In this document: positions 22,064-33,784 of the stretch, in pieces | How the letters are laid out: the number at the start of each line of letters is the position of its first letter | Position numbering within the stretch: the stretch's first letter is position 1 | Assembly: GCA_026122225.1 (NCBI GenBank) | Contig: JANEZZ010001389.1 | Coordinates: 222,555-286,554 of the forward strand | Reading direction: 5' to 3' | DNA: 64,000 bases | DNA from: Heloderma charlesbogerti | Taxonomy: Eukaryota; Chordata; Lepidosauria; Squamata; Helodermatidae | Program-made: the position numbers and the translations under genes | Notes under the pieces: model-generated | The model's database searches: none | What the model was told of the DNA's origin: nothing | The model's input: the letters and a program-made list of their open reading frames with translations, nothing else

Positions 22064-23589
22064 CTGAAGAGATGAAAGCAGGTAACTCTCAGACCCACAG
22101 AGTCCTCAGACCTGCCCTAAACCTCCTCCCAAGCTCTCCGTGGCACAGGAGACATTTATGCACCAGTTTCTTTGCGCCTGGATGCAAGAGGTCACCACAC
22201 GTTGCTCTTGAATCTGCTGTTTATGTCAGTGACTCAAAGGGGAGCTTTGGAAAAATCCCTTCAGGTTTCGCAGACAGAAGACTGAATCACCATGATTGTG
22301 ATAATGACATGTGGAAGAAGTTGCATCACCTCCTCCTCTCTCTGAACAATCCATTCAGCTGGAGAAAAACATGTTTATGAGAACTTGCTGATGAGGCTCC
22401 ACACTCTTGCCATGGGCCAGGGTGTTTTTTGTTGTTGGGGGGTTTGGCGGGGGGAGGGTGGCCAGGTGGGCTTGTCCTAACCTTTAACCAGGAAATACCT
22501 TCATATAATGAACCACATGGTCAAGACAGTCCTTTCGGATACAGGCTTCTCCCATGTGCCCCCTCCTCTTCTTGAGGGACCCTCCCAGGCAGGTGCCCAT
22601 CTGCCATGACCAAAGTCAGCACCCAGCAGGAGCAGCAGCCTCAGGCACAGGTGGGGGTGCCCAGGAAAGCCCCTTTGACTGCCCAGTTACCATTCCAGCA
22701 CCTTCAAGGGGGGGGCAGGTCTGGAACAGCTAAGGGAAACTGAGCCAATGGGAAAAGGCCCCTGTGCTGACCAGGGCCCCATCTATATGGCACCGCTTTC
22801 ACCCTTCACTCTGTTGCAACTGTGCAGCATTTCAGCTCTGAAATAGCTTCTGCTGGGATACACTTGCGCTTTAAGGTGGGCTTCTGTAACAGACTCCGGT
22901 GTGCCCCCTTTTTTGCCATTATAGTTCAAAGCACAGCTATGCATGCCTGAGAGCATGGGTACACAACACTTCAGTGGCTGTTTTGTATTTTAGGGGTTCT
23001 GTTGTGTCTTTCCGTCACTCATCAGGTGAAAAGTGGGTGTTCTGTGCCCTTCATTTCCACGTCAACTATTTGGCAGTTCCCCTGCCTGAGACTCTCGCAA
23101 TGGTTCACACTCATCCAATGTGTGAGAGGTAAGTGCCTACCCATCACTCCAAAATGGTGGCCGGAGTGAAGTTGGTCCTCCCTCAAGAGCCCCCGGTTGT
23201 TGGGCTCTGAGTTCAAAACCACTGAAAAGATACAAAGCTGCAAAAATGTACGCATGAAAATGCCTCTCTATGCCTCTGTAACTGCACAGCTGCGAAGGGA
23301 TGGGGGAGTAAAGGGGCACCACGGAGTGACGCAAGCAGCATGCATGCCTCCAACATGCCCACCACAACCTGCCAAGTCAGTTTGGGGAAGGGATTTAGCT
23401 CGGCTCGCAACTGCAGGAAAACCCGCAGCAAACCAAAACCATTGCAGCAAATATTCATTTTCCGGGAGAAAACCATGGATGGCTGAGAATGGTGACTGTG
23501 TCGTATGTCCCAAAGGACCTCGACTCACAGCCACCTCGCAGTAGAAGGCTCATGTAGATGGGGTCTGGGCTGTTGCTGGGGGAAAGAGT
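22064..23589. other. 5' flank of the V2R gene
   Basis: The part 22064-22380 aligns with 48290-48600 upstream of the V2R exon-1 pseudogene, so it is conserved V2R leader or promoter DNA. Beyond that, 22400-23589 contains G-rich runs and short repeats but no gene I can support. Confidence 0.5.
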
Positions 23590-24240
23590 CCCAGAGAACT
23601 GCCCAAGCAGGGCACAGGGGGCATTTCAACATCAACTCAGACACAGGTGGGAGCCAAAGAGAACAGGGAAGCCCCTTTGGCCTCATCCTGCTGCAGACAT
23701 TTCAGCTCCCTCAAAGACAGACATGGACCTGCACGGTGGGGATGTCCAGACAGAGACTCCGGAGGCAGCAGCACAAGAGGGCCCAGTTAAGCCCAGTTCT
23801 GCCCCCCAAAGTTGCACCACCTCCCCCGGTGCTGCATGCGAGACTGGAAAGGGGGCAAACTTTGCTCAGTGGGTCCCACCCTTGGCTTTTAGGCCTCTAA
23901 GTTCCCTGGACATCAGGGGCAGTGACACCATCCCCCACGGGATGCTGGGTAGAATTTTCCCTGCTTCTATGTTTGTGCATGTGCGTCTGTGATGCTTAGA
24001 GTAGAGCACATCCTTCTTAGCGCGTCCTTCGAAGCACCTTGGGCTCCTTTCAGCAGAGGAGACCCAAAGCTTTGCATGCTGTTGAGAGGATGATGGAGTT
24101 TAGATCTGACCCAAAGGGGTCCGATATGACCCCAGATGGAGGTGGACGCAGAGGTGGATACCACGAGGTGGACATAGCAAAAGGATGCAACCTGCAATAG
24201 TGGAAGGACAGAAGAGAGGACTCTGGAGACGACTCTACCC
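23590..24240 (+). repeat. Duplicated segment Y, copy 2 (upstream of V2R gene)
   Basis: Diverged copy of 2270-2960 in the same orientation. It ends beside the fragment of a V2R membrane exon at 24273-24355. The pair flanks the intact V2R gene on both sides. Confidence 0.6.
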
Positions 24241-24272
24241 ATTTCCCATGAAGATGCCACAGTGCCACAGTG

Positions 24273-24355
24273 GTCGTTTGCTGGAGCAGGCAGGTCACCT
24301 TCCTTGGCTGTGCAATGAATAGGAAGCTGGGCAAGAAAGAGAGCAGGAGGGATTC
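24273..24355 (-). pseudogene. V2R membrane-exon fragment
   Basis: Minus-strand translation gives ESLLLSFLPSFLFIAQPRK followed by VTCLLQQT, matching the TM2-loop-TM3 part of the intact V2R exon 6 ([17 protein letters not shown] then VTCLLRQT). The similarity stops abruptly on both sides, so only about 27 codons remain. It is the remnant of a second V2R gene on the same strand, upstream of the intact one. Confidence 0.88.
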
Positions 24356-24779
24356 TTTTCCTCAAGTCGGGTTGTCCCTGGTATTGTTGCTGTGTGCCCC
24401 AACCCCCCTTGACCTCAGGTAGGTTAGCCCTCCCCAGCAGTGTGCCTTTCACCATGACTCCTCCCATTGTGCTGAATGAGGCTTGCCCTCTGAATGCCCA
24501 CAGAACTTGCAGAGATCCCCCTCAATTGACACGGCACAATTTAAAGCCCAATTCCCTAAGTGCGGTAAAACACAATCTCAAGGCTCTGGTTCTCCTTTGT
24601 TTGGTTTATTGCATTAGGAAGATACTACTTCTGCCCTTCCTTATAGAGGTCCTGCTGGTTAAAATGGGGGCTGGTTTCCTTCTTTGTGTTCTCCGCCTGC
24701 CCCTTTCCCAGCACAAGCATATCTGTACCTACTCAGAAGTAACTCCCATTGTGCTCAATGAGGCTTGCTTCTGAAATGC

Positions 24780-25045
24780 AGGTCATTTGGACTTTCAGGG
24801 TAAAGGAGAAAGGGGGGAGAGGCGGGCAAGCCTCTCTTATTGGTTGACCAGCACCTGCCAGTCAGGCAATGCTCACTCCATCCTGCAACCCACCAGGAAG
24901 TATGTTCTGTGAACTGATGTTTACTGTTCCGGAGCACTCCCTTGTGGAGCCCTGCATGGACCAAATTGCAGGAAAGCTGATTTCTTTTTAAAAAATCCCA
25001 CACTCCCCCATTAGCTTCTCCTTCCATTGTCATGGAAACATGGCC
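24780..25045 (+). repeat. Duplicated segment X, copy 2
   Basis: Matches 1990-2270 (TTATTGGTTGA, GTATGTTCTGTGA, GGAGCCCTGC, ATTGTCATGGA). It is preceded by AGAAGTAACTCCCATTGTGC, a motif also present before copy 1 at 1760. Confidence 0.55.
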
Positions 25046-25134
25046 CAGGTTAAGCCTTTCAACCAATAAAAGGCTTAACCTGATCACCAGAAGACCAGCA
25101 TACAAAACTAGCATTGTTTGAATACTTTTAAATT

Positions 25135-25960
25135 AGAGATTACTTAAATAGCTGGTTAAGGAATCAGGACGGAGGATTAAGACAAATTAATATATTTGAG
25201 AAGATAATGTGGGACAAACCAAAAAAGATGCTAACCCAAATCGACCAAATTATAATGCACATTGAAGAAAATGGAAGACCAGATTACAGTCCAAGATGGA
25301 AGAAGATACTTGGAGAAAGAACGTCAGATGAAATGTGAACATCTCTTTGGAAGAACTGAAAGAGATATACAGCCTCTCTGTCTTTAAGAGAAAGTCCAAT
25401 CAAGATCCTGACTCAGTGGTTCATGACTCCTTTACGGTTATCTCTGTTACATCTATGGACATTGTAAGGATATTTGTTGGAAGTGTGGGGAGGGAAAACC
25501 ACATTGTTGGTGGAACTGTTGTGAGGCAAAGACATTCTGCATACAAAATATTTTTAATATTAATAATGTTCTGCTCCATAATACACCTTTTGATCCTAGC
25601 ATTTTTATTAATTTATCTGAAAGATAAAGAAGAAACATCAGGAACAAAGACAAATGGGCATTTTATATGATCAGCAGCAGGACTTCTTTATGCCAAATGC
25701 TGGAAAAGAAGTAGTCTCTTAAAATGTGGGATTTGGCAACCCCAAGCAAAATTACATGGGTTCTCTGGGTTAAGCAGTGAAGACACAGGATAAATAAATC
25801 TGAAGAAGAGTGGGAGCGATTAAGGAGATTTTGGAATGATAAACGAAGTATGATACATACATGCCCAAGGTCTAAAACATAGTAAGGTCTTAATGTTCGA
25901 GTGTTTCGTAATGTAATCTCCTTAAAAATAATAAATAAATTTATTTTTTAAAAGATTATG
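25135..25960 (+). mobile_element. L1 LINE 3' remnant
   Basis: Broken plus-strand frames resemble the C-terminal end of an L1 ORF2: DKPKKMLTQIDQII, RPDYSPRWKKILGE, then a CWKCGEGKPHCWWNC cysteine motif near 25480, KTF, and KDKWAFYM-like near 25645. It ends in an A/T-rich tail near 25930. Several stops and frameshifts are present. Assignment by motif only. Confidence 0.6.
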
Positions 25961-26034
25961 TGCAACTAATTAAAAAAATGGTTGTGAAGGCTACCCAAAA
26001 TATATCCTCATCCTGCTCAATGCAGGATCTGCAG

Positions 26035-26150
26035 TGTAGGACACAACGCCAGCATTCTTAACAGGTGACATCCAGCCTCTGATGGAATACCTCCAGGGAG
26101 AGAGAGCCCATCAATTCCTGAGGCAGCCAGTTCTGCTCTGAACAGCTTGT
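26035..26150 (-). repeat. CR1-type 3' end fragment
   Basis: ACATCCAGCCTCTGATGGAA through CAGCCAGTTCTGCTC parallels 20960-21060. Confidence 0.5.
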
Positions 26151-26154
26151 ATCA

Positions 26155-27030
26155 TAGAAGCATAGAACAGTAGGGTTGGAAGGGGCCTATAAGACCATCG
26201 AGTCCAACCCCCTGGTCAGTGTAGGAATCCAAGTCAGAGCATCCCTGACGGATGGCTGTCCAGCTTCATCTTGAATGCCTCCAGTGTGGGAGAGACCACC
26301 ACCTCCCTAGATCATTGGTTCCATTGTCGTATTGCTCTGACAGTCAGGAAGTTTGTCCTGATGTTCAGCCGGAATCTGGCTTCCAGTCACTTGAGCCCAT
26401 AATTCCGAGTCCTGCACTTTGGGATGATGGAGAAGAGATCCTGGCCTTCCTCTCTGTGACAACATTTTAAGTACTTGCAGAGTGCTATCATTTCTCCCCT
26501 CAGTCTTCTCTTCTCAGGGCTGAACATGCCCAGTTCTTTGAGTCTCTCCGCATAGGGCTTTGTTTCCAGTCCCCTGATCATCTTTGTTGCCCTCCTCTGA
26601 ACCCTCTCCAGTTTGTCTGCATCCTTCTTAAAGTGCAGTGCCCAGAACTGGACACAGACACACAGTACTCAAGATGAGACCTAAACAGTGCTGAGTAGAA
26701 GGGAACTAGTACTTCATGTGATTTGAAAGCTATACTTATTAATGCAGCCCAAAAGAGCATTAGCCTTTTTTGCACCCCAGAGTTCCCTTTGGAACCAAGA
26801 ACTCAAGTATAACATGGTCACTTTCCGCCAAAGTTCCCGTAACTGCTACTTTATCCATCAAGTCATCTCTGTTGGTGAGGATCAGGGCAAGGGTAGCCAA
26901 TCCTCTAGTTCCTTCCTCCACTTTCTGTAGGAGAAAGTTATCAGCAATACAAGTCAGGAATTTCTGGGAGGGACCATGTTTTGGACAATTTGTTTCCCAA
27001 CAGATATATCAGGGAAAATGAACTCCTCCA
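26155..27030 (-). mobile_element. CR1 LINE with an internal deletion
   Basis: The first part (26155-26775) is the reversed CR1 3' end, from the ATTCTATGA-type tail through [33 protein letters not shown] and HLEYCV. At about 26775 it jumps to the CR1 endonuclease region (reversed GNFGG, VRNFWEGPCFGQFVSQQI near 26950). The intervening reverse-transcriptase core is missing, so this is a deleted copy. Confidence 0.8.
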
Positions 27031-27449
27031 TTACTACTATATCATGGACGTATAGCCCAGGTGGGGGGAACTGCACGTGTATGTAAGAGGTGCGTATAAG
27101 TTCAGGATCTCTTTCTGCAGTAGATCTCTGCTCTGACTGCTCCCTCCTGTAACATCTCCCCCTTCCCCCACACAGGTAGCTTCTGGTTGTATGCAGATGT
27201 GGGGCAACTTCCTGCTGGTGTGCAGAGGAGCCATTCCATCCTGGAGCCTCACTGCCTGCCTATGTGCATTTCTGTGATCCGCATCTTACTCCAAACTTTT
27301 GGGCTATGGTTTCCCTTCTGCAACTCTGGCAGAATTGAGAGTCCAACTTCAAGAAGCTCAGGAGGGGTCGGAGAAGCAGGCATACTAGGAGAGCAGCCCT
27401 CCCGCTCTTCTTGTAGGAGAACCCTGCTGCACTCTACATGGGCAGATGG

Positions 27450-27845
27450 CAGATGCACAAAGGCCCAGCGTTGGTGGTGTTACCCCACCACTCAGGATTG
27501 ATGGGAGAACTTTGTTCTCCAAATCTGGGAGGATGAGCAGTGGATTGTCACTTTCAGGATGACCCAGGGGGCCCTCTTTGAAATATCGAAGGTTCTCCGG
27601 GCAGCACTGAGAGGGGTAAACACCAATATGAGGGAGCCAAGTCCAGTTGTAAAACACGTGGCAATCTGCAGAGAATGCCTGGCTAATAATCCCTGCATGC
27701 ACAGGAAGGGAGCTCATCAGTTTGGTGTGGGCAGAGCAACGGCGGGCAAAATCGTGATAGACATTTGCCTGGCCATGGAGCACATGCAGCTGAGAAGGAC
27801 CGTGAAGCTTGGGAATGCAGCCAAGGTAGACTGGGAATGGTGGGT
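27450..27845 (+). pseudogene. PIF/Harbinger transposase, N-terminal remnant
   Basis: The plus-strand frame has WENFVLQIWEDEQWIVTFRM, then LRGVNTNMREPSPVVKHVAI, HQFGVGRATAGKIVIDICLA and LRRTVKLGNAAK. These match the N-terminal and helix-turn-helix-like part of HARBI1-type transposases, where the GVGRAT..KIV motif is well conserved. One in-frame stop precedes the WENF block. The DDE catalytic part that normally follows is absent, so the copy is truncated and inactive. Confidence 0.7.
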
Positions 27846-29030
27846 GGGGATGCTGGGTGGGGGATGAAGCCTACCTCTGCATGTGAAAGCATGCAGTCTG
27901 CTGGTTGAATTTCCCTCCGGACAATATGCTGCTTATCTTAGGGTGGGTTTCTCTAGAAACACAGAAAGTACACAGTGTTCCCTGAAGTATTTAAACCATA
28001 GATGCGCCATAGCGACCCTAAGTCCCTGCATAACGAGGACGTCAGGGTCTTCTGCCTTCTCCCTTAGCTCCAGGGCAAGGTGGCTCCCAGGCAGCAGGGG
28101 CATACTGGCTTGGCCCAGAAGTACGCTGTCTCCTGTGGTTAATCCATGGGTGAGCAAACTGGTGCCTAGCACCTGCCTGAAAACCACCCGGCTTTATAGA
28201 CGGACTGCCAGGGAGATGGCTGCTTCGGGGTAGGAGAGGTCTGCCCTCCAGCGCCGCTCAAAATTCAACGTTTTGAGGGGAGCCTTCTCCCAGGCCCTGG
28301 AGCTACATGGGGAGGACCCAGCCCATGCTGTCCAGCCAGCCCTCTTCCCTGAGCTGCTGGACGTCTGGTGCTGGCTGGACAGCCCAGCCCACACCGCAGA
28401 AGACCCTGGGGTAAGTGGAGGTTCTGCTAATTCTAACAGTCCTGAGGGAGCGGCTAAGAAAGTATTTGAGAGGGACATGTGGTTGGTCAGAGCAGACGGG
28501 GGGATAGTGCAAATGGCCACACGTGCTGCAATATTTGGAGAAAGAGATGCGGCACTGCTGGGCAGCAGGGCCACTCCAGCCTTAGGGAGGGAGAAAAGTG
28601 CCAGCAGGAGACAGGAGTAGGTCTGGGAAGCCAGGGGGTGGGGGATCGGCTGCGGACCCTTTCTTGTCCCAGGACAAGGTCGAGGGCCACTTCCCCAGCC
28701 AGTGGGGCAGGAGCAACACGCGCACTACTTGGACAGGTCCTCCGATGGCCGGCAGGCCTTCTTGCGCTCCGCAGTGACCGTGGGGACTTCGAGGCTGTTG
28801 CGACACTGGGAGTGTTCGATGCCCAGCGCTGGAACAGCGGGAAGGACGTTCTGGACTAGGAGCAGGCAGGGGTGGAGTGCTGCCAGGCCAGCTACCAGAC
28901 CGATGGGACCTTTGCCCACACACGGTGGGGCGAGTCCAGAAGGGTCTCCCAGGGTCTGGGCAGTGAAGGGAGGCAGGTGTAGGGAGAGGCAATGCCAAGG
29001 CTAGGAAGGGGTGATTTGTAAGTGCTGGGG
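27846..29030. other. Unassigned GC-rich interval
   Basis: A plus-strand frame at 28235-28620 (RSKFNVLRGAFSQALELHG, then PALFPELLDVWCWLDSP) ends one segment at a good donor, CCTGGG/GTAAGTGG near 28411, but I do not recognise it. The rest, 28620-29030, shows no gene and leads into the GT-rich minisatellite. Confidence 0.3.
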
Positions 29031-31245
29031 CTGTTGGCGTGTGTGGGGGTGTGTGTGGGGAGTTCCCCGTGTGTGTGTGTGTGTGGGGGGGAGTTCCCCG
29101 TGTGGGGAGTTCCCCGCGTGACGGTGTGTGTGGGGAGGTCCCTGTGTGTGTGGGGAGTAGGGAGTTCCCCATGTGTGTGTGGGGTGGGGAGTTCCCCATG
29201 TGGGGGGAGCTCCCCGTGTGGGGGGGTGTGGGGGGAGTTCCCCATGTGGCAGTGTGTCTGGGGGGAGTTCCCCGGGTGGGGGTGTGTCTGGGGGGAGTTC
29301 CCCGTGTGGGGGTGTGTGGGGGGGGAGCTCCCCGTGTGGGGGTGTGTGTGGGGGGAGCTCCCCGTGGGGGTGGGTGTGGGGGGAGCTCCCCGTGTGGGGG
29401 GGGGGGTGGGGGGAGCTCCCCGTGTGTGTGTGTGTGGGGGGGAGCTCCCCGTGTGTGTGTGTGTGGGGGGGAGCTCCCGTGTGTGTGTGTGGGGGGGAGC
29501 TGCCCGTGTGTGTGTGTATGTGGGGAGCTCCCCGTGTGTGTGTGTATGTGGGGAGCTCCCCGTGTGTGTGTTTGTGTGTGGGGGAGCTCCCCGTGTGTGT
29601 GTGGGGGAGCTCCCCGTGTGTGTGTGGGGGGAGCTCCCCGTGTGTGTGTGGGGGGAGCTCCCCGTGTGTGTGTGGGGGGAGCTCCCCGTGTGTGTGTGTG
29701 AGCTCCCCATGTGTGTGTGTGTGTGGGGGGTCGCTCCCCGTGTGTGTGGGGGGTCGCTCCCCGTGTGTGGGGGGTCGCTCCCCGTGTGTGTGTGTGTGTG
29801 TGGGGGGGAGCTCCCCGTGTGTGTGTGTGGGGGGGGGGGAGCTCCCCGTGTGTGTGTGTGTGTGTGGGAGCTCCCCGTGTGTGTGTGCGTGGGGGGGAGC
29901 TCCCCGTGTGTGTGTGCGTGGGGGGGAGCTCCCCGTGTGTGTGTGTGGGGGAACTCCCCGTGTGTGTGTGTGTGGGGGGGAGCTCCCCGTGTGTGTGTGT
30001 GTGTGGGGGGGAGCTCCCCGTGTGTGTGTGTGTGTGGGGGGAGCTCCCTGTGTGTGTGGGGGGGGAGCTCCCCATGTGTGTGTGTGAGCTCCCCATGTGT
30101 GTGTGTGTGGGGGGGGGAGCTCACCGTGTGTGTGGGGGGTCGCTCCCCATGTGTGTGTGTGTGGGGGGGGAGCTCCCCGTGTGTGTGTGTGTGTGTGGGG
30201 GGGAGCTCCCCGTGTGTGTGTGTGTGGGGGGGGGGGAGCTCCCCGTGTGTGTGTGTGTGTGTGGGGGGGAGCTCCCCGTGTGTGTGTGTGTGTGGGGGAG
30301 CTCCCCGTGTGTGTGTGCGTGGGGGGGAGCTCCCCGTGTGTGTGTGTGGGGGAACTCCCCGTGTGTGTGTGTGGGGGGGGAGCTCCCCGTGTGTGTGTGT
30401 GTGGGGGGGGTCGCTCCCCGTGTGTGTGTGTGTGGGGGGGGAGCTCCCCGTGTGTGTGTGTGTGGGGGGGAGCTCCCCGTGTGTGTGTGTGTGGGGGGGA
30501 GCTCCCCGTGTGTGTGTGTGGGGGGGGAGCTCCCCGTGTGTGTGTGCGTGGGGGGGAGCTCCCCGTGTGTGTGTGTGGGGGAACTCCCCGTGTGTGTGTG
30601 TGTGGGGGGGAGCTCCCCGTGTGTGTGTGTGTGGGGGGGAGCTCCCCGTGTGTATGTGTGTGTGGGGGGGAGCTCCCCGTGTGTATGTGTGTGTGGGGGG
30701 GAGCTCCCCATGTGTGTGTGTGTGGGGGGGAGCTCCCCGTGTGTGTGGGGGGGAGCTCCCCGTGTGTGTGTGTGCGGGGGAGCTCCCCGTGTGTGTGTGT
30801 GTGTGTGTGGGGGAGCTCCCCGTGTGTGTGTGTGTGTGTGGGGGGGAGCTCCCCGTGTGTGTGTGTGTGTGTGTGTAGCTCCCCGTGTGTGTGTGTGTGT
30901 GTGTGTGTAGCTCCCCGTGTGTCTGTGTGTGTGGGGGGCAGCTCCCCGTGTGTGTGTGTGGGGGAGCTCCCCGTGTGTGTGTGTGTGTGGAGCTCCGTGT
31001 GTGTGTGTGTGGGGAGCTCCGTGTGTGTGTGTGTGGGGGGGGGAGCTCCCTGTGTGTGTGTGTGTGGGGGGAGCTCCCCGTGTGTGTGTGTGTGTGTGTG
31101 GGGGAGCTCCCCGTGTGTGTGTGTGTGTGTGTGGGGGAGCTCCCCGTGTGTGTGTGTGTGTGTGTGGGGGGGAAGCTCCCCATGTGTGTGTGTGTGTGGG
31201 GAGGAGCTCCCCGTGTGTGTGTGTGGGGAGGAGCTCCCCATGTGT
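29031..31245. repeat. Minisatellite of GGGGAGCTCCCC palindromes and (GT)n
   Basis: About 2.2 kb of tandem units each made of a G-run, AGCTCCCC (a SacI-type palindrome) and a GT run of varying length, with unit size mostly 24-36 bp (roughly 70-80 units by eye). Variants are GAGTTCCCC (mostly the first 300 bp), GGTCGCTCCCC and GGAACTCCCC. Very long open frames occur in both directions (up to about 800 codons of THTHTG/CVCVGG type), because the units lack stops. They are artefacts. Confidence 0.97.
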
Positions 31246-31774
31246 GGGGCACTGCAGAGAAGACCATTTTGGAAAAAGGTGAGTAAATGCTTCTGCTTTT
31301 GCAGCTTGCCACCCCACCCGCTGATTCTGGTTCAGCCCTCTCTCAAGGCCCCCCAGCTTACCGCAGCCCAAGCCGCCCCCCCCCACTTGTCCCTGGAGGA
31401 GGAGGGAGGCAAACCTTGGATCTACTCAGGGAGACCCCACTCCCACCCCAAGCTAACACGGAGGAGGCTGGTGGCCCCAATGTCAGTGGGGCACTGCAAG
31501 GCTGTGCACCTTGGAGAGCTCCTTTAGAGTTCTGACTGAAACCCGGAGTGGATTCACTGCCCCACTGAGATCACAGCCACCAGCCTATGACCACAGCTCA
31601 CGTCCATATCCACATTCGTATCAGTGGTTTACAACAACCTTGCACTATTGAAGCCCTCACTGCAGGCTGGCGGGGGTGTCAGCTGAAGGGTAGGACGACC
31701 CTGCAATGTTAACCACTGCTTTTATCCCTGAATTACAAATTGGGCTGAGACCCCAGCATGCAGTTTCATATGAC
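31246..31774. other. Unassigned interval
   Basis: No recognisable gene. A short open frame follows a possible acceptor at 31302 (TTCTGCTTTTGCAG) but has no family features I know. Confidence 0.3.
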
Positions 31775-32045
31775 GCATAGAATAGTAGGGTTGGAAGGGG
31801 CCTACAAGACCGTCGAGTCCAACCCCCTGCTCAGTGCAGGAATCCAAGTCAGAGCATCCCCGACAGATGGCTGTCCAGCCTCGTCTTGAAGGCCTCCAGT
31901 GTGGGAGAGCCCCCCGCCTCCCTGGGTAATTGGTTCCATTCTCATGTTGCTCTGACAGTCAGGAAGTTTCTCCTGATGTTCAGCCGGAATCTGGCTTCCT
32001 GTCACTTGAGCCCATGATTCCATGTCCTGCACTCTGGGATAACCA
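31775..32045 (-). mobile_element. CR1 LINE 3' end
   Basis: Reversed CR1 terminus: ATAGAATAGTAGGGTTGGAA, CGAGTCCAACCCCCTGCTCA, CCAGCCTCGTCTTGAAGGCC, then HEKLP-type coding remnant. Truncated at about 32045. Confidence 0.9.
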
Positions 32046-32554
32046 AGAAGACATCCTGGTTCATTTTTCCTGTTTTGGAAATAGGATTTTTTTTTTAGGA
32101 AATCAAACAAAGCTTGATCAAGACTGAGCAGAGCAATGAGGACTGAGCATGCTCAGAATATAAATGTAATAAAACAGAATATGTAATAAGTGTGATAAAG
32201 AACATAAGTGTAACAAAATAAAGCCGAGAGAGATACAAATTGTTTTATAGAACATAATTGTCTTACATTCCATTCCTAGCAGTTCAGATCAGGCCTCCCA
32301 AGTATGTAAAAAGGCTAGGCAGCACGGGGGGTGGGGGGGCAGGTGGGAACAACCGGAAGTGTGGGGGGTATTTTGCATTTTCTTTGTCTGTTTTCCTCAC
32401 ACACGTGTGTTCAGGGGGTGTTCTGTGAGGCTTCACTCAGGAAAAAAGAAAGCTTTTAACTAGCAGTTAAACAAAGTCAGTCAGTCAAAAGTTTACATCC
32501 TTTAAAAAAAAAAAAGCCAAGAAAAAGATTTTTAAAAGGAGTTCATTAAAAACT
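32046..32554. other. Unassigned interval
   Basis: AT-rich sequence with several A-runs; no gene or clear repeat recognised. Confidence 0.3.
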
Positions 32555-32700
32555 AGAATCATGGAATAGCTGGGTTGGAGGGGGCCTACAAGACCATCAA
32601 GCCCAACCCCCTGCCCAGGGCAGGAATGCAAGTCAAAGCATCCCTGACATTCGGCTGTCCAGCCTCGTCTTGAATGCCTCCAGTGTGGGAGAGCCCACTT
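32555..32700 (-). mobile_element. CR1 LINE 3' end, short
   Basis: Reversed CR1 tail beginning AGAATCATGGAATAGCTGGG and ending GCCTCCAGTGTGGGAGAGCC. Confidence 0.88.
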
Positions 32701-32999
32701 GGTTCCATTCCAACTACTCATATATCAATTCACGCTGATATATATGAGGTGCAAATTATTATAGTCATTTGGTGCTGCATGTATTTCAAAGAGAGGAGTT
32801 GCAGCCCAGTAGCTAATACTGGTATGAGAGCTCATTGGCTTCCAAAACACCAGAATGGCCTGCAGGGCATCAGTCGGGTCATTTTCACGTGCCTCTTTGG
32901 TTTATTAGCTCAGTGCATTTTATCATCTCAAATCCTTGTTAATGTAGCAGGAAATCTGTACCTCTCCACATTGTCCTTTTATCGTAAACTAGTGCTGCC

Positions 33000-33107
33000 G
33001 AATGTGTGGCCTTCTAGATTGTGTTGGACTGCAGCCCCCATCATCCCTCACCATTGGTTATCCTGGCTAGGGCTGATGAGATTTGAAGTCCAACAATATC
33101 TGCAGGG
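33000..33107. repeat. Interspersed repeat with self-complementary ends
   Basis: TTGGACTGCAGCCCCCATCA on the left and GATGAGATTTGAAGTCCAAC on the right are imperfect inverted copies, as in a common amniote interspersed repeat. A related left half is at 59945-60015. Confidence 0.5.
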
Positions 33108-33290
33108 CCATAAGAACATAAGAGCCCTGATGCTGGATCAGACCAAGAGTCCTTCTAGTCCAGCACTCTGTTCACACACAGTGGCGACCCAGCTGTTGTC
33201 CAGGAACCCACATGCAGGGCAGGAGCACAACAGCACCCTCCCACCCATGTTCCCCAGCAACTCGTGTACATACGCTCACTGCCTCTGGTA
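33108..33290 (-). repeat. CR1/L3-like LINE 3' end
   Basis: The segment TAAGAACATAAGAGCCCTGA through CCCCAGCAACTCGTGTACAT is the reversed tail of the family at 14590-17272. Confidence 0.8.
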
Positions 33291-33784
33291 AGTTGCCCAC
33301 TCTGGTCCTAAGCAGTTCTTCCATTCCTGTCCTAAATTCCTGCCTCTGCAACACATGACATTTCACTACTTGGCTTAGCATAGCATAAAAACACTTTCTG
33401 CAGAAATATAAATGCAAAAAAGATGAACTAGGAGGAGAAAGAAGGAAGGTTTCTGTCTGCACCCTGTGGACTCTGCTGCCAATTAGCCAAAGTGTAAATC
33501 AGCAAATATCTTTTTACGGCATGATTTTATCTTCACTTCTAAAAAATCCCAAAAGGGGGGGGGGATATTCATAACACACACAACCATCATTAACTAAATT
33601 CATCCAGGGCAAGGGGTCACATGCAATAAAATCTATCATACATTTCTCATAAAAAATAACTTATAAAAACTTACTAGAGGGTTCTCATCATATTATTGAA
33701 ATGCATCTTCCCACAATCTGCCCTAAGTTTTTGGTGGCTTTTCCCTCTCCTCCTGTTTGTTAATAAACTCAGTTAAGGCACGCC

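Noticed and set aside
28582..31527. Very long open frames (up to about 800 codons) rich in Thr-His or Cys-Val-Gly in the minisatellite
   Set aside because: They exist in several frames on both strands at once and follow from stop-free repeats of GT and GGGGAGCTCCCC. There are no start or splice signals or domains.
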